Shown here: positions 16,043-25,358 of the stretch, piece by piece | Layout of the letters: the number at the start of each line of letters is the position of its first letter | How positions within the stretch are numbered: position 1 is the first letter of the stretch | Source: an uncultured Bacteroidales bacterium | Lineage (GTDB): Bacteria; Bacteroidota; Bacteroidia; Bacteroidales; Paludibacteraceae | Length of the DNA: 64,000 bases | Assembly (NCBI GenBank): GCA_902800215.1 | Contig: CADCDS010000013.1 | Location: 38,585-102,584, forward strand | Reading direction: 5' to 3' | Program-made: the position numbers and the translations under genes | The notes under the pieces: generated by a model | What the model was told of the DNA's origin: nothing | The model's input: only the letters and a program-made list of their open reading frames with translations | The model's database searches: none

Positions 16043-17263
16043 ATGCCTGAAATAGTTCTGCATTACATATGGGAACGGTGTCTGTGGGCGGGAATGGAGC
16101 AGCAGACCACCGACGGACGGAAGGTGGAAATCCTTTCCGTAGGAACGCATAACCGCGATGCAGGTCCCGATTACAGTTCGGCACGGGTGAAGATCGGTGA
16201 CCGGGAATGGGTAGGAAACATCGAGATTCATGTGTGCTCTTCCGATTGGCAGAGACACCGCCATCATATCGACAAGGCCTATGACAATGTGATCCTGCAT
16301 GTGGTTCGTACCGCCGATAAACCCATCTATAACTCCAAAGGCGAGTTGGTACCACAATGCGAACTCAATTATCCCTCCGACAAGGACTATCTGACTGCCC
16401 TCTTTACCGAAGCGCAACAGATGGACAGTGCCATCCGCCGAATCGGCTGTGCAGAGCACTTGATCCATGATCCCAAACTGTTATCCGACGGTTGGCGTAA
16501 GACCTTATTGTGCAAGCGACTGGAATGCAAGAAAGCCTCCATTGACCGTCTGTTGGAGATCACAAAAGGCAGTTGGGAACATGCGTTATATATCTCGTTA
16601 GCGCGTAACTTCGGTTTTCACACGAATAGTGTGCCCTTCGAACAGTTAGCCATCAACACACCCCTTTCGTACCTGCAGAAACATCGCAATAATCTCTTCC
16701 AACTCACCGCCTTACTGATGGGCCAAGCAGGACTTATTGAAGACACCAATTTGGCCAAAGAGTACGAGTTTCTACGCACTAAGTTCGGCTTAACTCCCAT
16801 GGACGGAAGTATCTGGAAACAAGCGCGTTTACGTCCGCAGAACAGTCCCAAATTACGTATCCAGCAGTTTGCACAACTCTTATACCAATCGGAGAACCTA
16901 TTAAGCAAGATACTCGATACCGATGACCTGAAGGAATTAGAGGCTTTGTTTGCCGTCGAAACGATGGGCAAATCGAGTATCGATATCCTGCTGATCAACA
17001 CGGTCATTCCTTATAAATACGCTTATGCTTTGCACCGACAAGATAGCGCCAAAGCAGAACAGATCATGGGACTGATGGATCATATTACGCCGGAGAACAA
17101 CACGGTGATTCGTCAATGGAAAGTATTAGGTCAAGCGGTGCATAATGCCGCCGACACGCAAGCCTTACTGCACTTGTACCAAAACTACTGCCAGCACGAG
17201 AATTGCATCAACTGCGAGGTGGGATTTAAGATTTTTGAAAATAAACAACTCACATTATTTTAA
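16043..17263 (+). CDS. DUF2851 family protein
   Basis: 406 residues, cytoplasmic, of the DUF2851 family widespread in Bacteroidota. The N-terminal signature is visible: HYIWERCLW, then VGTHNRDAGPDYSSARVKI and WVGNIEIHVCSSDW, which read like an endonuclease-type core (D...E-I) though no activity has been shown to my knowledge. The C-terminal half is helical and ends with a Cys-containing motif (YCQHENCINCEVG) that could bind metal. Length is typical. It starts six bases after the Fic gene and the AraC gene begins two bases after it. Confidence 0.85.
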   Translation: MPEIVLHYIWERCLWAGMEQQTTDGRKVEILSVGTHNRDAGPDYSSARVKIGDREWVGNIEIHVCSSDWQRHRHHIDKAYDNVILHVVRTADKPIYNSKGELVPQCELNYPSDKDYLTALFTEAQQMDSAIRRIGCAEHLIHDPKLLSDGWRKTLLCKRLECKKASIDRLLEITKGSWEHALYISLARNFGFHTNSVPFEQLAINTPLSYLQKHRNNLFQLTALLMGQAGLIEDTNLAKEYEFLRTKFGLTPMDGSIWKQARLRPQNSPKLRIQQFAQLLYQSENLLSKILDTDDLKELEALFAVETMGKSSIDILLINTVIPYKYAYALHRQDSAKAEQIMGLMDHITPENNTVIRQWKVLGQAVHNAADTQALLHLYQNYCQHENCINCEVGFKIFENKQLTLF

Positions 17264-17265
17264 AA

Positions 17266-18141
17266 ATGCAGTTTGAGATTATACAACCGATAGAGGCGTT
17301 GAGGCCGTATATCACACGGTATGTGTTTGTGCGGGCAGACGGGTCGACGGATACCATGCGACCACCGGAGGATGATCCGCATTTCGTGAACGGGAAGCAT
17401 GTTCAGACCTTGCTGCCGAACTACGGAAGTCTGATCTTCATGCGGAACGTAAAGGTGGACATGAACGGTACGGAGTCCGACGGACTGACGTTATTGGGTG
17501 CGTACCAAAAAGCGATTGGTCTGACGACCCTGAACGGCTGGTTTGAAGGGATGCTGTTGGACTTCGAGCCGGGAGGCATGCATGCGTTGTTAGGGATTGA
17601 GTTGCAGCAGTTGGAGGGTCAGGTGTTGACGGCGAAGGAGTACGGCGATGTGGGGTTGATGACGCTGGACGGCATCTTCAAGCAGAACGAAAAAGCGGAA
17701 GAGATAGCGGGACTGATGGATGCGTTCTTCTTAGGTCACCTGCCACATAAAGAGGACATGAACTACACGCGCATGAAAAAGGTGATCGCAGCGTGCGATG
17801 CGGCGAAAGGCAATATCAGTGCAGCGGATATGGCGAGTGTGGCATGTCTGGGTGAAAGGCAGTTTTTGCGCGTGTTCAAACAGTACGTCGGTATGGCACC
17901 GAAAGCGTTTATCCGGTTGAGGCGGTTCCACAAGACGATACAAGACTTAAGGGTTACGGGTGAAAGGTTACGGGTGACGGGTGACGGAAAGATCGATCTG
18001 ATGGGGATTGTGCTGGAACACGGGTACTATGATCTGAGTCATGCGGCGTTGGAGTTTCAGCAGATGGGATGCGTGAGTCCGAGTCACTTTAGGATGCTTG
18101 GGATACCGTTGAGTGAGGATTTTTCGGTCTTTTTTGCCTAA
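17266..18141 (+). CDS. AraC-family transcriptional regulator
   Basis: 291 residues. The N-terminal part (IIQPIEALRPYITRYVF) is the DUF6597-type sensing domain; the C-terminal third is an AraC/XylS double HTH with ERQFLRVFKQYVGMAPKAFIRLRRF and EHGYYDLSHAALEFQQMGCVSP. Most unusually, the second HTH is preceded by a repeat-coded insertion (RVTGERLRVTGDGK, about residues 229-242) from a five-unit heptamer array, which lengthens the linker between the two DNA-binding subdomains. It may regulate the adjoining lipoprotein and TonB-receptor genes. The chain ends normally. Confidence 0.88.
   Translation: MQFEIIQPIEALRPYITRYVFVRADGSTDTMRPPEDDPHFVNGKHVQTLLPNYGSLIFMRNVKVDMNGTESDGLTLLGAYQKAIGLTTLNGWFEGMLLDFEPGGMHALLGIELQQLEGQVLTAKEYGDVGLMTLDGIFKQNEKAEEIAGLMDAFFLGHLPHKEDMNYTRMKKVIAACDAAKGNISAADMASVACLGERQFLRVFKQYVGMAPKAFIRLRRFHKTIQDLRVTGERLRVTGDGKIDLMGIVLEHGYYDLSHAALEFQQMGCVSPSHFRMLGIPLSEDFSVFFA
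17951..17985. repeat. Heptamer array in the AraC DNA-binding domain
   Basis: Units gggttac, gggtgaa, aggttac, gggtgac, gggtgac, all in register, coding RVTGERLRVTGD. Confidence 0.88.
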
Positions 18142-18200
18142 AAAAAGGCTGTTTGGATACGAATGTCCGATTTTTCATATGCCATGTGGGCAAAAAGCAG

Positions 18201-18208
18201 TACTTTTG
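18201..18208 (+). promoter_or_regulatory. -7 element before the lipoprotein/receptor pair
   Basis: TACTTTTGCACCG; the expected TTTG at -33 is not clear here (the region reads CATATGCC). Suggests activated expression, perhaps by the AraC protein upstream. Confidence 0.5.
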
Positions 18209-18233
18209 CACCGAATTTCAAAAAGGAATGGTT

Positions 18234-18728
18234 ATGAAAAGTATGAAGACATTAGCCATCATGGTACTGGGAGTGGTACTGATGGGATTGACAAGTTGTA
18301 GTAATGAACCGAGTATAAAGACCGTTTCGGGTATGTACAACTACAAGATGGCGGGTTCGGCACGCGTGTACTACGCATCGACGGGTGAAACGCAACAGGT
18401 GCGCATGAATACGGAGACGGGAACGATGACGATCGTACGGACGGATGAAGAGGATCAGGTGAAGATCACGATGAGTGCTGACAACGGAGACTTGTACGCC
18501 ATGACAGGTGTGCTGACGCACGACACGATTTTCTTCGAACCTGTCAGCCGCGACATCTATGTAGACGAAGTGCAGGAGATGTTCCGCTGCCAGATGAACG
18601 GTGAAGGGCAACTGCTCAGTGACGGTTCTGTCAGCGCACGGATCTACATCACAGGTCGGGCACATGAGGAAGAGAACATCAATTTGACGGCAACAGAGAT
18701 ACAACTGTATGCCACAAAAATAAAATAA
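18234..18728 (+). CDS. Calycin-like lipoprotein
   Basis: 164 residues; signal MKSMKTLAIMVLGVVLMGLTSC gives lipobox LTSC. The mature part is beta-rich with alternating pattern (SGMYNYKMAGSARVYY, QVRMNTETGTMTIV, ISARIYITGRA) like the calycin-fold lipoproteins of Bacteroidales that often accompany TonB receptors. ATG at 18234 is chosen over ATG 18228 because the aaaagg ribosome site leaves a seven-base gap only for the former. The receptor gene starts one base after its stop, so the two are one operon. Confidence 0.8.
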   Translation: MKSMKTLAIMVLGVVLMGLTSCSNEPSIKTVSGMYNYKMAGSARVYYASTGETQQVRMNTETGTMTIVRTDEEDQVKITMSADNGDLYAMTGVLTHDTIFFEPVSRDIYVDEVQEMFRCQMNGEGQLLSDGSVSARIYITGRAHEEENINLTATEIQLYATKIK

Positions 18729-18729
18729 A

Positions 18730-21204
18730 ATGAAAAAGATTGGTTTGGTAACTTTGGCTCTGCTGGCGTTCGGATGGCTGTCCGCGTCAGCTGAGACCAT
18801 TAAAGGAAATGTAATCGACGCGAATGGCGAAGCGATGCCGTTCGTGACGATTTCTGTTTTGACACAAGACTCCACCTTGATCACCGGTGCAATCACCGAT
18901 GATAACGGTAATTATGCCGTTGAGGTGCAAAATGCAAAGGATCTAATCATTCAGGCATCCTATGTGGGTTATGTGACGGCGTTCGGCGGACCGGATTTCG
19001 TGTTGCGCGAAGAGACGGAAAAGTTAGCGGAAGTGGAGGTCAAAGCGAAGAAACCGCTGATAGAGCGGCAGATGGATAAGTTAGTAGTGAACGTGAGTGC
19101 AAGTCCCTTATCGGCCGGCAGTAACGGAAACGATATCTTACGTCGTGCGCCGGGTGTGCGGATTGACAAAGACGGGAATATCACGGTGAACGGAAAGAGT
19201 GTGGAGGTGTACGTGGACGGTAAACCGTCGTACTTGAGCGGTCAGCAGCTGAAGGCGATGTTAGACGGAACGGACGGCAACACGATCGAGAAGATAGAGA
19301 TCATCTCGAACCCGAGTGCCAAATACGATGCATCGGGTTCCGGCGGAATCATCAACATCAAGACGAAACGGAACATGATGCAGGGTCTGAACGGTATGTT
19401 GAGTGCCGGGTATGGAGGTATGTATTTCGGCGACATCAAACGATGGTTGAACATGGATATGGTGTCGCTCAATCTAAACTACCGCGGAGAGAAGACCTAT
19501 ACCTTCGGTCAGTTGACGCAGGTGTACGCAGAGAACGATGTGGATTTTACCACGTACCGCAAGACGCCGATGACGGAAGGCTTGTCAAAATCGGGATACG
19601 ACATCGGTTTTCAGTACTACATGGTGAAGGTGGGTAACGACTGGTATATCGACAAGAAGAACACCTTGGGATTCATCTTGCAGGTACCGTACATGAAGAT
19701 GAATCAGAACAGCGATGCGGAGCGGAATGAGGCATGGACGTACGATGTTGCGACGGGAGACACGGCACGGAGTATCTCGGTCACACAGACGCATTATAAG
19801 GCACCGCAGCACACGGCGAACCTGAACTACACGCATATTTTTGACGAGGAGTTGGATCGGGAGTTGACGGTGAACGTCGATTTTAACCGCTACAACAACC
19901 AGTCTGCAAACATGCAGAAGACGAACTACATAGGGGATAAGTTGCAACAGTTGGATATCAACAGCAAGCAGGTAGCGGATATCTATAGTGCGAAACTCGA
20001 CTTCCAAACCAAGTTCTGGCAGACGGGTTTGTTGGAATGCGGTGTAAAATATGCATTGTCTTCGACGGATAACCAGATGACGACGGACTCGACGGTGAAT
20101 GAGACGCTGATCAGCAGTACCCCTTCGAATTTCTTATACCAGGAACATGTCGCTGCGGCGTATATATCGGCCGGAAAGCAGTTCGGTGAACACTGGTCCG
20201 TTAAATTAGGTCTGCGCGGTGAATACACGTTCAGTCACGGCGACTGGAAGAGTGCGGACAGCGTGACGAACAAGAGTTATTTCGATCCTTTCCCGACAGC
20301 GTATATCGGTTACACGAGTAGTCCGTTAGGTAAGATTGGTCAGCCGATCAGCGTGAGTGCCAGTTACACACGGCGTATCAAACGGCCGAACTACTGGATG
20401 CTGAATCCGTTTAGGCAGTACACCGATGCGTACAGTTATCAGGAAGGAAACACGGAGTTGAAACCCGAATACAACAACGACGTGGAGATCAATTTCAGTT
20501 GGACGCAGTACCTGAACATGACGTTTAACTTCGGTCACACGCAGGATATGTTCTCCCAACCAGCGACGATCCTGCCGGACGGAATGGGGTACGTGAAATG
20601 GAAAAATTTCGGTACCTGCACGACGCACGGTATCAATGTGTCGCTGACGGAGTTGCCGTTGGTACCCAAGTACGCGTCGATGCCGGACGGTACGCGTATG
20701 ATGCAGGGAGCATGGTTGGCATTGACGGTGAACGGCGGATGGATGCATTTTATTAACAAGTCCTATGAGAAAGATGTAGCCGGTAAACCGGTGTATGAGA
20801 ACCGGAACCATTACGGTCATGTAGGCGGTACTTTATCGGCGTACTTACCGAAGGACTGGACGATGACGTTGGATGCCAACTGGTCAAGTCCGATGACGAC
20901 GGGTTATGACCGGGACGGCGGCATGTATTTCATGAATTTCGGTGTACGGAAGATGATCATGAGTAAGGGTCTGATCCTGAATCTGAACGTACAGGATCTG
21001 GCACGGAGTATGAGTTTCGAGACCCATAACGAGGGCATGCAAGAGGGGTATGCAAGTTGGTACAAGAACACCGTGCGGAGTCAGAAAGTGATGCTGAGCG
21101 TGACCTGGATGTTCGGTCAATATCAGCAACACCAGCAACGGAAAGTGGGTGATATGGATGAGTTAGACCGCTTAGGAGGAGGCGGAGGTGTGAAGACCAA
21201 TTAG
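18730..21204 (+). CDS. TonB-dependent outer-membrane receptor
   Basis: 824 residues: signal peptide (MKKIGLVTLALLAFGWLSASA), a CarboxypepD_reg-like beta-sandwich (IKGNVIDANGEAMPFVTISVL), a TonB plug (ILRRAPGVRIDKDGNITVNGK ... IEIISNPSAKYDASGSGGIINI shows the classic plug motifs) and an outer-membrane beta-barrel family domain to the end, ending with barrel strand VMLSVTWMFG followed by a short glycine tail. Ligand unknown; without a SusD partner a peptide, metal or cofactor is as likely as glycan. The adjacent lipoprotein gene is its probable accessory protein. The last 33 bases overlap the convergent esterase gene. Confidence 0.93.
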   Translation: MKKIGLVTLALLAFGWLSASAETIKGNVIDANGEAMPFVTISVLTQDSTLITGAITDDNGNYAVEVQNAKDLIIQASYVGYVTAFGGPDFVLREETEKLAEVEVKAKKPLIERQMDKLVVNVSASPLSAGSNGNDILRRAPGVRIDKDGNITVNGKSVEVYVDGKPSYLSGQQLKAMLDGTDGNTIEKIEIISNPSAKYDASGSGGIINIKTKRNMMQGLNGMLSAGYGGMYFGDIKRWLNMDMVSLNLNYRGEKTYTFGQLTQVYAENDVDFTTYRKTPMTEGLSKSGYDIGFQYYMVKVGNDWYIDKKNTLGFILQVPYMKMNQNSDAERNEAWTYDVATGDTARSISVTQTHYKAPQHTANLNYTHIFDEELDRELTVNVDFNRYNNQSANMQKTNYIGDKLQQLDINSKQVADIYSAKLDFQTKFWQTGLLECGVKYALSSTDNQMTTDSTVNETLISSTPSNFLYQEHVAAAYISAGKQFGEHWSVKLGLRGEYTFSHGDWKSADSVTNKSYFDPFPTAYIGYTSSPLGKIGQPISVSASYTRRIKRPNYWMLNPFRQYTDAYSYQEGNTELKPEYNNDVEINFSWTQYLNMTFNFGHTQDMFSQPATILPDGMGYVKWKNFGTCTTHGINVSLTELPLVPKYASMPDGTRMMQGAWLALTVNGGWMHFINKSYEKDVAGKPVYENRNHYGHVGGTLSAYLPKDWTMTLDANWSSPMTTGYDRDGGMYFMNFGVRKMIMSKGLILNLNVQDLARSMSFETHNEGMQEGYASWYKNTVRSQKVMLSVTWMFGQYQQHQQRKVGDMDELDRLGGGGGVKTN

Positions 21205-21957
21205 GAATTGTCTTAAGCACTGTTGCCACATAGTCCAGTTATGCTTCCCATGCAGTTCGATGAACGTGTGTGGGAAGTTGTTTTTTAGCATGCGTTTATG
21301 AAACCTCTTTCCATTCGGTTTTAAAAAATCCTGCTTACCGATATAGATGGAGTAATGGAGGTTGGAGTCTTTGGGCAGTTGGGCCTTATAGAGAACGGGA
21401 GAGAAGAGACCTACTTCATGGATACGATCGGGCCGGTAGTTAGCGATGTTCGCAGCGATGCGTGCACCGTCACTCAGACCGGCAACAGCACAGGTGGTAG
21501 GGTGGTAGAGGCTGTCGATGCTGTCGATGAGGAGACTAACCGACTTCTCGATCTGATGCTCATGACTCATGAAGGGATAGCGGATGACGGACTTCCACAG
21601 TTTCTTATGACACGGTCGCTCTTTGATCACCCACCGGTTACAATCGGGCATGACGAGGATCATGGGTTCGCATAGACCAGCCGCTATCATCTCCTCCAAT
21701 ATCTCTGCGGCGTGACCTAGTTCCGTCCATGATCCTTCGTACCCGTTGATGCCGTGAATAAGGTAAAGCACCTTCATCCCTTCACCATTAACCATTCGCC
21801 TTTCGCCATTAGGAATATAGATATCGACCCGGCGAGAGATGTTCTCGTCGGGACAATACCAGGATGAATGGATGATTTCAGGCGGTGTGCTTGTAGGTTC
21901 GGATGCGCTTACTATCAGTGGAAGCAGCGACAGGAGTAGGAAGAAGAACTGTCTCAT
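21172..21957 (-). CDS. Secreted esterase-D-like alpha/beta hydrolase
   Basis: 261 residues with signal peptide (MRQFFFLLLSLLPLIVSASE). The fold is the esterase D/feruloyl-esterase type: LYLIHGINGYEGSW oxyanion region, MPDCNRW, nucleophile Ser in AGLSDGARIA (GxSxG), a late Asp and the His in HGKHNW. Probably removes acyl groups from carbohydrate or trehalose-type substrates outside the cytoplasm. A heptamer array codes NGERRMVNGEGM next to the first core strand. Its start lies 80 bases inside the upstream glycosyltransferase frame, an unusually long overlap, and its 3' end overlaps the TonB receptor by 33 bases. Confidence 0.83.
   Translation of the reverse strand: MRQFFFLLLSLLPLIVSASEPTSTPPEIIHSSWYCPDENISRRVDIYIPNGERRMVNGEGMKVLYLIHGINGYEGSWTELGHAAEILEEMIAAGLCEPMILVMPDCNRWVIKERPCHKKLWKSVIRYPFMSHEHQIEKSVSLLIDSIDSLYHPTTCAVAGLSDGARIAANIANYRPDRIHEVGLFSPVLYKAQLPKDSNLHYSIYIGKQDFLKPNGKRFHKRMLKNNFPHTFIELHGKHNWTMWQQCLRQFLIGLHTSASS
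21781..21815. repeat. Heptamer array in the esterase gene
   Basis: Units ttcacca, ttaacca, ttcgcct, ttcgcca, ttaggaa, in perfect register. Codes the loop NGERRMVNGEG. Confidence 0.88.
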
Positions 21958-23149
21958 GTTTGTTTTCTTGAATCGCATTTTCGAACATCTCAATGAGGGA
22001 TTGTGCACAGTTAGCTATCTCGTATTGCTTCATCGACTCCATATACTTAAATCCCATCGCCCAGCGGTGCAGCGGATGATCAAACCAGTAGTCGATCTTG
22101 GCAGCTAAAGCTTTGGCATCACCGGCAGGAAACGTGCTGCGTTCATCGAGTGCATAGGTTGCGGTACCGGAATAGCGTGCGGTAGCAATGACCGGTACGA
22201 CAGCTTGTTGCAGCGCTTCGGTGATACTCATTCCTTCCACTTCGACGAAGGCACAGTGCACTGCCAGATCGGCTTGGGAAGCCAAGCGACGCAGTTCATC
22301 GCGGTTATAGAATCCGACGGTAGGCATGTAGGAGACCACACCGTCATCGAAGAGTTTGTACGCCATCTTTGTGTACTCGTCCAGTTTAGGACCACGCCCG
22401 GCGATGTGGAGTCGGATACGCTTGGCATATTTGGACAGCCGAATCGCCTTGAAGAGGGTAGGATGATCCTTCTCGATCGCCGTACGACCGATATAGATCA
22501 GGTCCAACGGACGGTTTGGATCGAGGTAGTCCTGAGGTGGGTTAACCGGACGGATACATTGGTCCGGGATGACACCGTTGGAGAGGGTGAAGCATTTCGC
22601 TTTGACATGATGCCGTTCCAGGCGTTCACGGACATTGTCCGTCGGGCACTGGAGGTAGGCGTACTTATCATAGAACATACGACACCAATAGCGATAAAGG
22701 AGTTGGCAAGTCAAATAACCGCCTTTATGGCCCAAACAGTTAAAGACTATATTCTCCGGGTGCACGTGATAGGTGCCGGTGATGGGTTTACCCAGCTTAC
22801 GGGCAACATTCATCGCAGCGTGATGCAGGAAGAAAGTCTCTTCGAGATGCACGACATCTGCCCAACGCACGGCTTCTTCTACCATCGGTCCATGCCAGTC
22901 GGCATACGCATAACCAAAGGAGTCCAACATCGGTTGCATCAATGGAAAATGAAATTTCTCCATCGGATATTCGGGTTGGGGACCATTCGGATTCTCGAAG
23001 TTCTTTCCTGATAAGACACGTACTTCCTGACCTGCAGCACGCAGTGCTTCCACCGTTCTTCTGGCGGATTCATCCAGTCCGTTTCCTTGACTGAAATAGC
23101 TATTCACTACAAATAGAATCTTTATACTTTTACAATCTCTTTTGTTCAA
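21878..23149 (-). CDS. GT4-type glycosyltransferase
   Basis: About 423 residues, family GT4 (GT-B fold). The N-terminal domain starts KILFVVNSYFSQGNGLDESARRTVEALRAAG, and the C-terminal domain has LIYIGRTAIEKDHPTLFKAI, the sugar-nucleotide binding AGRGPKLDEY, and EVEGMSITEALQQAVVPV (the E-x7-E motif). Probably transfers a hexose in glycolipid or surface-glycan synthesis. There is no ATG; the -7 element at 23167-23175 limits the start to the TTG at 23149 or lower, leaving an almost leaderless mRNA. The C-terminal tail after FENAIQENK is coded in the esterase overlap and may not be conserved. Confidence 0.88.
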   Translation of the reverse strand: MNKRDCKSIKILFVVNSYFSQGNGLDESARRTVEALRAAGQEVRVLSGKNFENPNGPQPEYPMEKFHFPLMQPMLDSFGYAYADWHGPMVEEAVRWADVVHLEETFFLHHAAMNVARKLGKPITGTYHVHPENIVFNCLGHKGGYLTCQLLYRYWCRMFYDKYAYLQCPTDNVRERLERHHVKAKCFTLSNGVIPDQCIRPVNPPQDYLDPNRPLDLIYIGRTAIEKDHPTLFKAIRLSKYAKRIRLHIAGRGPKLDEYTKMAYKLFDDGVVSYMPTVGFYNRDELRRLASQADLAVHCAFVEVEGMSITEALQQAVVPVIATARYSGTATYALDERSTFPAGDAKALAAKIDYWFDHPLHRWAMGFKYMESMKQYEIANCAQSLIEMFENAIQENKHETVLLPTPVAASTDSKRIRTYKHTA

Positions 23150-23166
23150 TTTTACAAAAATCGACT

Positions 23167-23199
23167 GCAAAAGTACTGCTTTTTATTGAGGTGCGCAAG
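23167..23199 (-). promoter_or_regulatory. Promoter of the glycosyltransferase gene
   Basis: Minus-strand CTTGCGC at -33 and TACTTTTGC at -7. The start codon is only about 10-15 bases beyond the expected start of transcription. Confidence 0.7.
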
Positions 23200-23217
23200 G
23201 TTTTTCGAACAATCGTA

Positions 23218-23254
23218 AATAAAAACACAAAATCCGCCACAAAATATGACGGAT
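23218..23254 (-). terminator. Terminator after nadA
   Basis: On the minus strand a stem ATCCGTC/GGCGGAT (with one G-U pair, 23232-23254) is followed by a T-rich tract (TTTGTGTTTTTATTT). Confidence 0.7.
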
Positions 23255-23283
23255 AGTGCGTTTTATCTTAACGAGAGGTAATT

Positions 23284-24246
23284 TTAACTCATCTCGAGCA
23301 TGCGCTGAATGGATGAAATAGCTTTTTCGGCAATTTCTTTGTCCACGTGCATCTCCGGCGATTCGTTAAGCAGACAGTTATAGAGTTTTTCGAGCGTATT
23401 CATGCGCATGTACTCGCATTCGTTGCACGAACAACCTACACCTTCGGTTATTTCCGGCGGAACGGGGATAAACTCCTTATCCGGACAGGCGCGCTGCATC
23501 TCAAAGAGGATACCCGATTCTGTGGCTATTATAAAGCGTTTGGCGGACGATCGGATGGTGTGCTCGAGTAGAGCTTTGGTTGAACCTATTACGTCGCTCT
23601 GCGCCAAGACAGGTGCCTTACATTCCGGATGTGCCAGCACTTCTACACCCGGGTTAGCGGCTTTGAGTTGGAGTAGGGCTTCCAAAGAGAAACGGCTGTG
23701 CACATGACAAGCACCGTTCCAAAGGATCATATTCCGACCTGTGACGGAATTTATGTACGAACCAAGGTTATGATCGGGACCGAAGATAATCTTGGCGTCC
23801 TTCGGCAGCTGATCGACTATCTTCTTCGCATTAGAAGAGGTAACTACTACATCCGTCAGCGCTTTTACGTCCGCTGAGGTGTTGACGTAACTTACCACGA
23901 TAATTTTCTCATTTTCGGATTTTCTTATTTCCTCATTTATAAAAGCCGCCAAGTCCTCAGCCTTACAACTATCCGCCAACGAGCAGCCGGCATTCATATC
24001 CGGGATCAGCACTTTCTTTTGAGGACAGAGGATCTTCATCGTCTCTCCCATGAAGTGCACACCACACATGACCAATATATCCGCGTCTATGCGTGTAGCC
24101 TGTTGCGCAAGAGCCAGAGAATCTCCGATGAAATCGGCGCATTCTTGTATTTCAGGACGGGTATAATAATGCGCAAAAATAACGGCATTTTTCTGCTTGG
24201 CCAGACTACGAATTTTATCTATATATTCTTTACTTTTTAAATCCAT
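23284..24246 (-). CDS. nadA: Quinolinate synthase NadA
   Basis: 320-residue [4Fe-4S] enzyme that condenses iminoaspartate with dihydroxyacetone phosphate to make quinolinate in NAD synthesis. Motifs: IFAHYYTRPEIQECADFIGDS near the start, CGVHFMGET, the cluster cysteines in DMNAGCSLAD, NGACHVH and GCSCNECEYM, and PDHNLGSY. Length and layout match the family. The linker after AAFINEEIRK is coded by an octamer array (KSENEKI) in place of the usual short loop. nadB and nadC are not in the window. It has its own transcript with a terminator at 23218-23254. Confidence 0.95.
   Translation of the reverse strand: MDLKSKEYIDKIRSLAKQKNAVIFAHYYTRPEIQECADFIGDSLALAQQATRIDADILVMCGVHFMGETMKILCPQKKVLIPDMNAGCSLADSCKAEDLAAFINEEIRKSENEKIIVVSYVNTSADVKALTDVVVTSSNAKKIVDQLPKDAKIIFGPDHNLGSYINSVTGRNMILWNGACHVHSRFSLEALLQLKAANPGVEVLAHPECKAPVLAQSDVIGSTKALLEHTIRSSAKRFIIATESGILFEMQRACPDKEFIPVPPEITEGVGCSCNECEYMRMNTLEKLYNCLLNESPEMHVDKEIAEKAISSIQRMLEMS
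23904..23935. repeat. Octamer array in nadA
   Basis: 8-bp units ttttctca, ttttcgga, ttttctta, tttcctca. It shares the octamer tttctcat with the arrays in ksgA (25435) and the gtrA-like gene (26493). Confidence 0.85.
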
Positions 24247-24288
24247 GATAATAATAGGATGTAGAAAATGTTAATAAGTCTGTTAACT

Positions 24289-24330
24289 GTTTGATTTTGT
24301 TTGAGATAGTTTGAAAGTTTGATGGTTTGA
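24289..24330. repeat. Degenerate GTTTGA array upstream of nadA
   Basis: Five GTTTGA units with 8-10 bp steps in the nadA leader (minus strand reads TCAAAC). Similar words recur after the aldolase gene (29786) and before porX (38903). Confidence 0.75.
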
Positions 24331-24407
24331 TTTTTGTTAATATTTTTTATAAATGGTACGTGGAACAAGTTTTCAAAACGTGAAACAAAGCTTTGTTAAT
24401 AAATTGT

Positions 24408-25358
24408 TTATAACCATTTTTTCAACTTGAAAATCAGTAAGATAGTTAACACCGATATAACCATCAGTCCGAGTGCAAAGACGTATCCGAGTTTCCAATG
24501 AAGTTCCGGCATAAAATCGAAGTTCATACCGTACAAGCTACCGATGAGGGTAGGCGGGAGGAAGATGATGTTGATGACCGTAAAGATCTTGATGATACGG
24601 TTCTGCTCGATGTTAACGAGACCGAGGAAGGTATCCTGGAGGTAGTCCAGACGGTCAAAACCGAAACGGGTGTAGTCGAACAGGGAGTTAATATCCTTAA
24701 TGATCATCGTCAGACGCGGATTAAGTTCTTCGGGGAAGAAATCGCATTTGAGGATATTGGAAATAACACGCTGTTTATCCATGATGTTCTGACGGATGAT
24801 AGTCACTTTTTCCTGTAAATCCTTGATTTGTACCAGCAAGTCCTCATCCACGTGATCATTCTCCGCATTGATCTGTTTAGAGAGTGCGGTGATCATATCG
24901 GTAGTGTCCTCAATCAAGTCGGCATCCTTCTCCACACGGGTCTCGAAGAGCGCTACCAGCACGTGATAGCCGGTCGGGAAATTACGGGTGTTGACGAACA
25001 CTTTCTTGAAGGTCTCGTTAAACGAATCCAGTTCATTATCGCGGATAGACACGAGAATACCGTTCTTTATGATGAAGTTGACAGGCTCCATCTCAAAGTT
25101 ATTCTTAAGAAAGTTCGAGTTAGCCACAATCGAATCATCCGTCTGGATATACCGGCTGGAGAACTCAATCTCTTCCATCTCTTCATCTTCCTGAATATCG
25201 ATTTTCAGGAATCCTTCCAACGTATCCTCGGTCTTGTCGGATACGTCGAGCAGGTCGATCCAGATGATATCTTTCTTATCCAGTTCTTTCAATGCGGAGA
25301 TGGTACGTGCTACCTTGATTTTCTCCTTATCTTTATAGAATATCTTGATTTCGCTCAT
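24408..25358 (-). CDS. corA: CorA-type magnesium/cobalt transporter
   Basis: 316-residue CorA-family channel for Mg2+ or Co2+. A large cytoplasmic alpha/beta and helical domain is followed by two membrane segments at the C-terminus; the selectivity motif GMN (residues 277-279) sits in YGMNFDFMPELHW. Basic tail KLKKWL at the end is typical. The start is the MSEIKIFY codon, two codons inside the first possible Met. It overlaps the 3' end of ksgA by 26 bases and is probably transcribed with it. Confidence 0.93.
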   Translation of the reverse strand: MSEIKIFYKDKEKIKVARTISALKELDKKDIIWIDLLDVSDKTEDTLEGFLKIDIQEDEEMEEIEFSSRYIQTDDSIVANSNFLKNNFEMEPVNFIIKNGILVSIRDNELDSFNETFKKVFVNTRNFPTGYHVLVALFETRVEKDADLIEDTTDMITALSKQINAENDHVDEDLLVQIKDLQEKVTIIRQNIMDKQRVISNILKCDFFPEELNPRLTMIIKDINSLFDYTRFGFDRLDYLQDTFLGLVNIEQNRIIKIFTVINIIFLPPTLIGSLYGMNFDFMPELHWKLGYVFALGLMVISVLTILLIFKLKKWL

